Program-made: the position numbers and the translations under genes
In this document: piece after piece, positions 32,305-37,173 of the stretch
How the letters are laid out: each line of letters starts with the position of its first letter
Position numbering within the stretch: position 1 is the stretch's first letter
The notes under the pieces: generated by a model
What the model was told of the DNA's origin: nothing
The model's database searches: none
What the model saw: the letters and a program-made list of their open reading frames with translations, nothing else
NCBI GenBank assembly: GCA_964434955.1
Contig: CAYSXI010000028.1
Coordinates: 1 to 37,173 of the forward strand
Direction: 5' to 3'
From: JANQLU01 sp964434955
Lineage (GTDB): Bacteria > Planctomycetota > Planctomycetia > Pirellulales > Pirellulaceae
DNA length: 37,173 nt

Positions 32305-33627
32305 ATGTCGTTGTTTGCCGAATCAGAGCGAAAAAGTCAAAAGCGGGCGCAGCCATTGGCCGCTCGGATGCGCCCACAATCCATCAACGATGTGGTTGGG
32401 CAAGACCATTTGTTGGGCGAAGGCAAACTTTTGCGCCGGATGATCGATGCACGGAGACTGGGCTCGATCATTCTGTTCGGACCTCCGGGTTGCGGCAAGA
32501 CGACCCTCGCACAGCTGTTGGCGGGAGCCACCAATCGCCGGTTCCGTCAGTTGAGCGCGATCGAACATGGCGTAAAGGATATTCGTGACACACTGGCCGT
32601 GGCCCGCGATGACGTTGCTGCCGGAGACGCGGGAACGCTTCTGTTTATTGATGAGATCCATCGATTCAACAAGGCTCAGCAGGATGCTCTTCTGGCGGAT
32701 GTCGAAAACGGCGTGATCGCCTTGGTGGGGGCAACGACGTCGAATCCGTTCTTTGCCGTTAATAGTGCATTGGTAAGTCGGAGCCAGGTGTTTCAACTGG
32801 AGTCACTTTCAACGAACGATACGATTCAGCTGCTCAAGCTTGCCCTATCGGATCGCGAGAACGGACTCGGCGACAAAGAGATTGCCGTTGAGGACGAAGC
32901 GCTGGAGGCCATTGCACTTCGCTGCGATGGTGATGCACGTCGAGCACTGAATTCCCTTGAGATTGCGGTTCTTTCGAGCAAGGAGCCGGTTTGTCTGAAT
33001 CGTGATCTGGTGCTCGAATCGATGGCGACCCGTGTCGTCGAATACGATGCGACCGGGGATTCCCACTATGATTGCGCAAGTGCATTGATCAAAAGCATTC
33101 GGGGAAGTGATCCGGATGCCGGGACCTATTGGTTGGCCCGTATGCTGGCCGGCGGCGAAGACATTCGGTTTCTTTGTCGAAGACTGGTGATTCTTGCCAG
33201 CGAGGATATTGGGAACGCTGACCCGCAGGCACTCACCCTGGCAGTGGCCTGCTTTCAAGCTTGCGAACAAGTGGGTTTGCCGGAATGCCAGCTGATACTT
33301 TCGCAAACGGTCAATTACCTGGCCTTGGCACCGAAATCCAACGCGTCGACCAGAGCAATTGGCGCCGCGATCAAGGATATTGAGAACGGGCAAGTATTAC
33401 CTGTGCCTCGCCATTTGCGTGACGCGCATTATTCGGGCGCTCAAGAGCTAAGTCACGGTGAGGGTTACGTCTATTCCCACAATGAAGATGACGGTGTCGC
33501 CGAACAGGACTACCTGGGGGTTGAACGCCAATACTATCAACCGGTGAATCGCGGCTTTGAAACCGAACTCGCGGAACGTTTGGAAGTCATTCGCAAAAAG
33601 CTTCGCGGTGGCGACGATCCCGCGTGA
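32305..33627 (+). CDS. rarA: Replication-associated recombination protein RarA (MgsA) AAA+ ATPase
   Basis: A 440-residue clamp-loader-like AAA+ ATPase acting at stalled replication forks. It has RPQSINDVVGQDHLLG (24-39), Walker A GPPGCGKT (59-66), Walker B LLFIDEIHR (112-120) and sensor 1 VGATTSNP. The C-terminal MgsA tetramerisation part includes ASEDIGNADPQAL, LAPKSNAS and YSGAQELSHGEGY. Length is normal. It starts only 50 bases after the oxidase operon with no terminator seen between, so it may be read through from the respiratory operon even though its function is unrelated. A strong candidate terminator follows the gene. Confidence 0.95.
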   Translation: MSLFAESERKSQKRAQPLAARMRPQSINDVVGQDHLLGEGKLLRRMIDARRLGSIILFGPPGCGKTTLAQLLAGATNRRFRQLSAIEHGVKDIRDTLAVARDDVAAGDAGTLLFIDEIHRFNKAQQDALLADVENGVIALVGATTSNPFFAVNSALVSRSQVFQLESLSTNDTIQLLKLALSDRENGLGDKEIAVEDEALEAIALRCDGDARRALNSLEIAVLSSKEPVCLNRDLVLESMATRVVEYDATGDSHYDCASALIKSIRGSDPDAGTYWLARMLAGGEDIRFLCRRLVILASEDIGNADPQALTLAVACFQACEQVGLPECQLILSQTVNYLALAPKSNASTRAIGAAIKDIENGQVLPVPRHLRDAHYSGAQELSHGEGYVYSHNEDDGVAEQDYLGVERQYYQPVNRGFETELAERLEVIRKKLRGGDDPA

Positions 33628-33655
33628 CAGCCTCCAGGATACTCGCTAGCAGTCA

Positions 33656-33714
33656 TTGCAAGAACGCTGTCGGCAATTCGGTGATTGATCTGGAGTTATT
33701 CTTGCAATTTTTTT
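33656..33714 (+). terminator. Rho-independent terminator candidate after rarA
   Basis: A perfect 9-bp inverted repeat, TTGCAAGAA (33656-33664) and TTCTTGCAA (33699-33707), is followed immediately by seven T. The loop is long (34 bases). The position, 28 bases after the rarA stop, fits the end of the respiratory operon transcript. Confidence 0.5.
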
Positions 33715-33751
33715 AAGATCGCCACGCTCGCGCGAATCTCTTCCTTCGTTC

Positions 33752-34024
33752 TCAGCGAATGTTGAGAACCCACATCAGGAAGATTGCAATGATGAGCACG
33801 AGTACGACAGGAATCACAATCCAGGGGCTCGCAAGCCTGGATGAACCCAAGGTCGAAGTGTTTTCAATGATGAAATTGCCGCATTGCGTGCACTGGACGG
33901 AATCGTCATAGATTTCGGCGTTGCAAAACGGGCAATGGGCGTACACATCTTCTTCCGAAGCATGTTCTGCTTCATCGAGAAGATCATATTCGTCATGGGA
34001 ATCGTTTTCGTCCCACATAAACAT
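33752..34024 (-). CDS. Small zinc-ribbon membrane protein
   Basis: A 90-residue protein with an acidic N-terminus (SHDEYDLLDEAEHASEED), a four-Cys zinc ribbon (CPFC at 31-34, CTQC at 45-48) and a C-terminal membrane helix (about 67-87), ending in a few residues on the other side. This is the tail-anchored zinc-ribbon layout common in uncharacterised planctomycete proteins. Function is unknown. ATG at 34024 is chosen; ATG 34018 is also possible. It is transcribed divergently from the L,D-transpeptidase gene. Confidence 0.75.
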   Translation of the reverse strand: MFMWDENDSHDEYDLLDEAEHASEEDVYAHCPFCNAEIYDDSVQCTQCGNFIIENTSTLGSSRLASPWIVIPVVLVLIIAIFLMWVLNIR

Positions 34025-34084
34025 CAAATCGAATGCCGAAGGAATGGAGGCAGGATCAACAGACTGATTCTGCCTAGTGAAAAC

Positions 34085-34090
34085 TAATAT
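34085..34090 (+). promoter_or_regulatory. Possible -10 box of the L,D-transpeptidase gene
   Basis: TAATAT, 24 bases before the GTG start, in an A/T-rich patch. The -35 region is poor, so a single box match is only suggestive. Confidence 0.25.
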
Positions 34091-34114
34091 TCCGCACAGT
34101 CAAGGAGGACTGCT

Positions 34115-35386
34115 GTGAATTCATTGAAAAACACTGTTGTCATCGTACTTCTGCTTGGCGTTTCCTACGGTGTGTTCCAGCTTGTCAATTCGCCAAAGCC
34201 CAACGTGGCTAAAGAAGAAGAGCCGGATGAAATTTCGATTGTCGACGAAAGCGGTGACGACGGAATCTCGGAATCGAATTCGATGCCGATGGAACAAACA
34301 CTGCCGAATTCTCAGCAAGCCCCACCTTTGGTGCAGCAAGATGAATTTCCGCAACAGCTAAATCCACCACCTGCGGCTCCAAATCAATTTCCTCCGGTTT
34401 TGAACTCCGACATCGACAATGGCAACGGTGCCGAGCTTCCAGGCTCGCCAATGGAGCTCAGTCGTTCTGGCTCCGATTTTCGCGGGCCTTTGGACAATGC
34501 CAAGCCAGCGAACACCATTCCCGCCGGTCAACAATTCGAAGACCCCAACAATTTGGTTGATGTCGGACAGTTGAATACGCCACCTGTTCGCGAAAGCAAT
34601 ACGAATCTGCTGGGCAATCATTCCACCGATCAGAATGAAAATTTTAATCAGCTCAATGGCAACATGTCATTTGAGCAACCGAAAACGACCGCGGTCGGGT
34701 TGGAGCAGGCATACACCCAAGCAACTTCATTCATCAACCAGGGGAATATGTCCGCGGCGCTTAAGACGCTGTCTGCCTTTTATCATGCGGACATGTCCGA
34801 AGCCAAACGCCAGGAGCTGTTAACCTGGCTGGATTCATTGGCTGGAAAAGTCATCTATTCGCCTGAGCACCTTCTCGACTCAAACCCATACATTGTTCGC
34901 GAAGGAGACAGTATCCGGTCGATCGCGCAAAGTTGGAACGTTCCGGCGATGTTGGTCTACAAAATTAACGAGACCACGCTGCGTCAGGGGCAGTTTGAAA
35001 GTGGCCTGGAACTGAAGCAGCTAAAAGGACCATTTCGTGCCGAAGTTAACTTGTCCAAAAACGAAATGACCATGTTTCTTGGTGACCTGTACGCCGGCCG
35101 ATTTGCTTTGGATTTCGGAAATGATGTTGCCATTTCCGAAGGAGAGTATCGGGTACAAACCAAGTCGGAAGAGGGACAGCTTTACCGCGATGCACAGGGA
35201 AATGCGATCAATCCAGCAACGGCCGAAAATCCTTACGGCAAGTATTGGATGGATCTGGGCGGAGGAATTTGCATTCATTCCCGTGCCACCAATGACCAAC
35301 GCGGCTGCATTCGAGTTGGCCAAAATCAAGTCGGCGATGTCTTCACAATCCTATCGCCAAACAGCCCGGTGAAAATCGTTCGCTAA
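34115..35386 (+). CDS. LysM/YkuD L,D-transpeptidase-like envelope protein
   Basis: A 423-residue exported protein. An N-terminal membrane anchor or signal (about 6-26) is followed by a Gln/Pro/Asn-rich linker (about 30-190), a helical segment, a LysM peptidoglycan-binding domain (about 257-300, YIVREGDSIRSIAQSWNVPA) and a YkuD domain to the end. The active site reads ICIHSRATNDQRGCIRV with His388-Ser389 and Cys398. The HS pair and GC-I-R match L,D-transpeptidases, which crosslink peptidoglycan by 3-3 bonds. The His-to-Cys spacing is only 10, however, and the usual SHGC is QRGC. The GTG start is fixed by a strong AAGGAGG (34102-34108) six bases upstream. Active crosslinking is likely but not certain. 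Confidence 0.88.
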   Translation: MNSLKNTVVIVLLLGVSYGVFQLVNSPKPNVAKEEEPDEISIVDESGDDGISESNSMPMEQTLPNSQQAPPLVQQDEFPQQLNPPPAAPNQFPPVLNSDIDNGNGAELPGSPMELSRSGSDFRGPLDNAKPANTIPAGQQFEDPNNLVDVGQLNTPPVRESNTNLLGNHSTDQNENFNQLNGNMSFEQPKTTAVGLEQAYTQATSFINQGNMSAALKTLSAFYHADMSEAKRQELLTWLDSLAGKVIYSPEHLLDSNPYIVREGDSIRSIAQSWNVPAMLVYKINETTLRQGQFESGLELKQLKGPFRAEVNLSKNEMTMFLGDLYAGRFALDFGNDVAISEGEYRVQTKSEEGQLYRDAQGNAINPATAENPYGKYWMDLGGGICIHSRATNDQRGCIRVGQNQVGDVFTILSPNSPVKIVR

Positions 35387-35468
35387 TTAATCTCGTGAAG
35401 GGAATTGCGTCACGAAGTCTGCTGGTCAAGAATTGGGTTGAAACGTAACCCATTCGTTAAGTTGACCC

Positions 35469-35795
35469 ATGACCACTGTATTTCAAAAGATCATCCGTCG
35501 CGAGTTGCCGGCGGACGTCGTCTATGAAGACGATTTGTGTCTCGCTTTCAAGGATATCAACCCCCAGGCTTCGACACACGTCTTGCTCATTCCCAAGAAA
35601 GCAATCGTCAATCTGGCGGATGCCGAAGACGACGATCGCGAATTGCTTGGGCACCTGCTGCTAACCATTCCCAAGGTTGCGGAAGAACTTGGGATTGGAG
35701 ATGGATTCAAAGTTCTGTCGAACAATGGTGCATCGGCCGGTCAGGAAGTATTTCATTTGCACTTCCATATTCTCAGCGGCGACTACGCAAAGTGA
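35469..35795 (+). CDS. HIT-family nucleotide hydrolase (HINT-like)
   Basis: A 108-residue cytoplasmic protein of the histidine-triad superfamily, Hint branch. It opens with TVFQKIIRRELPADVVYEDD, has THVLLIPKKAI in the middle and ends with the triad HLHFHIL (His96, His98, His100). Hint proteins hydrolyse nucleoside phosphoramidates and adenylated amines; His98 would be the nucleophile. Length is typical. It lies 82 bases after the transpeptidase gene and converges with the Cys-rich lipoprotein gene. Confidence 0.93.
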   Translation: MTTVFQKIIRRELPADVVYEDDLCLAFKDINPQASTHVLLIPKKAIVNLADAEDDDRELLGHLLLTIPKVAEELGIGDGFKVLSNNGASAGQEVFHLHFHILSGDYAK

Positions 35796-35814
35796 TTGCA
35801 GCGAAATCAGATTG

Positions 35815-35858
35815 GACCGCGTTGAACGATCAACCGCGCTGAATGATCAACCGCGGTC
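35815..35858. terminator. Repeat-containing hairpin between convergent genes (possible bidirectional terminator)
   Basis: GACCGCG (35815-35821) pairs with CGCGGTC (35852-35858), and the stem extends inward through GTTGA/TCAAC with one bulge. Inside are two 17-bp tandem units (35817-35833, 35834-35850). It lies between two genes that converge, as expected for a shared terminator, but lacks a long T tract on either side. Confidence 0.4.
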
Positions 35859-35877
35859 GCCTCAGGTGAGCTTACGC

Positions 35878-36486
35878 CTAGCGACGAATGGTTCGGCCCA
35901 TTGATTGCTCAGCCGGTTGATAAGTGCGCCGTTGGACGCGATTTGGTACCCGACTCGGTGATCGGCTTGGCGAGAACGCCTGCTCGACGTCTTGTTGATA
36001 GGATTTGGGGGTGCAGGAGGCACAGCCGCCTGAGCCAACGATGGCACCTTCGACCATGTCACCACCGCATCCACAATCACTTTCAAAGCCTGCGTCGCAA
36101 CCGCAATCGTCAAATCCACAATCGTCACAGCAGTCATCGTGGTATCCACGAGGATGCCGTTTACCATACCAGCCGGTCAACAAACCAGCGATCAGGTGCG
36201 GTCGACACGCGATTGGAGGCGTGCATTGCTGCGCATTGTCGCATGGATCACAGCAATCGGGCGGGTAGTTTCGCCATTCACCATAGTAGATCTCCCCACA
36301 TCCATTGCCGCATAACGCCGACTTTCGCGCATCCAGAAGCCGTTCAAACGGGCGATGCGGTACATAGGGACCGGTGACGCCATCACAGTTGTCGCAGCAA
36401 GTGCCACAACCCATGGGCGCGGAGTAGCACCCTGTCATCAAAGCCGAGATAGCAACGATTGCCAAAACCGAAAGACTGCGAAACAT
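35878..36486 (-). CDS. Cysteine-rich lipoprotein
   Basis: A 202-residue lipoprotein. The signal peptide MFRSLSVLAIVAISALMTGC has a lipobox cysteine at 20. The mature part contains about twenty further cysteines (roughly one in ten residues), many in CC or CxxC pairs next to Asp/Gly: MGCGTCCDNCDG, PPDCCDPCDNAQQC, DDCCDDCGFDDCGCD, SDCGCGGD. The C-terminal 40 residues are Arg/Ser/Pro-rich without Cys. The pattern could mean metal binding or disulfide-rich envelope structure. I do not recognise a family beyond short Cys-rich planctomycete lipoproteins. ATG at 36486 is chosen over an upstream TTG because it begins the signal peptide. Confidence 0.8.
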   Translation of the reverse strand: MFRSLSVLAIVAISALMTGCYSAPMGCGTCCDNCDGVTGPYVPHRPFERLLDARKSALCGNGCGEIYYGEWRNYPPDCCDPCDNAQQCTPPIACRPHLIAGLLTGWYGKRHPRGYHDDCCDDCGFDDCGCDAGFESDCGCGGDMVEGAIVGSGGCASCTPKSYQQDVEQAFSPSRSPSRVPNRVQRRTYQPAEQSMGRTIRR

Positions 36487-36713
36487 CCAAACGCCCCCGA
36501 ATGGGATATACAAATACAATCATCCAAGCATTTAATCGGCAGACAAAGTCAGCCTGATCATGAAAAATTGTTTTTTCCACAAAGTTTGACATCGCAACAC
36601 GTAGGCGCCCAATTCAAAATGCTATCGATTCGAAGATTGGGAAATTGCAAGCAGTTTCGATTAACGTTGCAGAATACTGAGCAGCTGGGATAAGCTGTCA
36701 GCGGAGCTTTTCT

Positions 36714-37157
36714 ATGAGTTACTTCAAAAATTCCATTTTGCCATCGTCTTTGGCATTCGTCGTCCTGGTCAGTATCGCCGGTTGTGGAAACAGCGATCGC
36801 CAGAAGGTCATCGGTACTTGGGCGTTGGATGTTAGCGACGAAGCGGGAGAAGATCTGGATGATCGTGTTGGAGGCGAAGAGCCGGGCAAGATGATCGTTC
36901 GTTTCGCAAGTGATGGTTCTTTGGAGACCCGGACCGACTTTGGCATGGCCAAGGGCAATCATGACGGGACATGGACCTTGATCTCCACTTCCGACGACAA
37001 GAAGGAATTTCGATTGTCGTGCAAACTGAAAGATTATGAATGTCAAACGGTGGTGACTTTTGTGGACGACCAGACGATTCGAATGATTCCGCCGAATATG
37101 GCCGGCCTCGAAGATCAAATTGACCCCATGACATTCAAAAAAGAAGAAAGCAAGTAA
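36714..37157 (+). CDS. Small lipoprotein of unknown function
   Basis: A 147-residue protein. The signal peptide has a lipobox SIAGC (Cys24). The mature domain of about 120 residues looks beta-rich: VIGTWALDVS, GKMIVRFASDGSLETRTDF, GTWTLIST, EFRLSCKLKDYECQTVVTFV, TIRMIPP. This resembles small lipocalin-like or META-like beta-barrel lipoproteins, with the GTW motif near the start typical of such folds. GGAG precedes the ATG. It is transcribed divergently from the Cys-rich lipoprotein gene across a 227-base gap with no clear promoter match other than TTGACA at 36586-36591. Confidence 0.8.
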   Translation: MSYFKNSILPSSLAFVVLVSIAGCGNSDRQKVIGTWALDVSDEAGEDLDDRVGGEEPGKMIVRFASDGSLETRTDFGMAKGNHDGTWTLISTSDDKKEFRLSCKLKDYECQTVVTFVDDQTIRMIPPNMAGLEDQIDPMTFKKEESK

Positions 37158-37173
37158 GACCTCAATTTCCGAA

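Noticed and set aside
35387..35468. TCGTGA/TCACGA hairpin after the L,D-transpeptidase gene
   Set aside because: Only six base pairs with an 11-base loop and no T tract; too weak to call a terminator.

Overview
The window looks like chromosome of a planctomycete, probably from the Pirellulaceae side of the phylum. The reasons are the respiratory operon of Alternative Complex III (ACIII) plus a caa3-type oxidase, a Ser/Thr kinase fused to an FGE-sulfatase-like domain, small Cys-rich lipoproteins, frequent non-ATG starts and weak Shine-Dalgarno sites. The taxonomic call is inference from gene content; no rRNA or tRNA is present to confirm it. I saw no mobile element, CRISPR array or obvious pseudogene.

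Layout. 1-7.2 kb is mostly minus strand: an NAD(P)-dependent extended SDR cut by the window edge, an uncharacterised polytopic membrane protein, an NhaA-type Na+/H+ antiporter with a large His/Asp/Lys-rich periplasmic insertion, a receiver plus RsbW-like ATPase fusion, a classical SDR and a one-helix membrane protein. 7.2-12.7 kb (plus) is a signalling operon: a RegB/PrrB-like redox histidine kinase, its RegA/PrrA-like regulator, and a membrane Ser/Thr kinase whose start overlaps the regA stop. A perfect TGTGA-N6-TCACA palindrome lies in front of regB. 13.1-16.4 kb holds a secreted two-repeat beta-domain protein, a two-domain VOC protein and an EamA permease.

16.9-32.3 kb is the core: twelve plus-strand genes with short gaps. 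In order they are actA (pentahaem cytochrome c with two EF-hand loops), actB, actC, a fused actD-actE, actF, a small one-helix protein, a SCO copper chaperone with a membrane tail, coxB (CuA plus cytochrome c), coxA (A2-type), coxC (with inserted helices and a charged loop), coxD, and a second subunit III-like gene. rarA follows 50 bases later and ends in a probable terminator. Together the operon encodes quinol oxidation by ACIII, electron transfer through c-type haems and reduction of O2 by the caa3 oxidase, with copper delivery by SCO. The nearby RegBA pair is a plausible redox regulator of this operon, and a possible RegA-like box lies about 220 bases upstream of actA.

33.7-37.2 kb holds a zinc-ribbon membrane protein, an LysM/L,D-transpeptidase, a HIT hydrolase and two lipoproteins, one very rich in cysteine. 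The most distinctive features are the EF-hands in ActA, the ActD-ActE fusion, the charged His/Asp/Lys insertions shared by at least four envelope proteins, and the coupling of RegBA to a Ser/Thr kinase.
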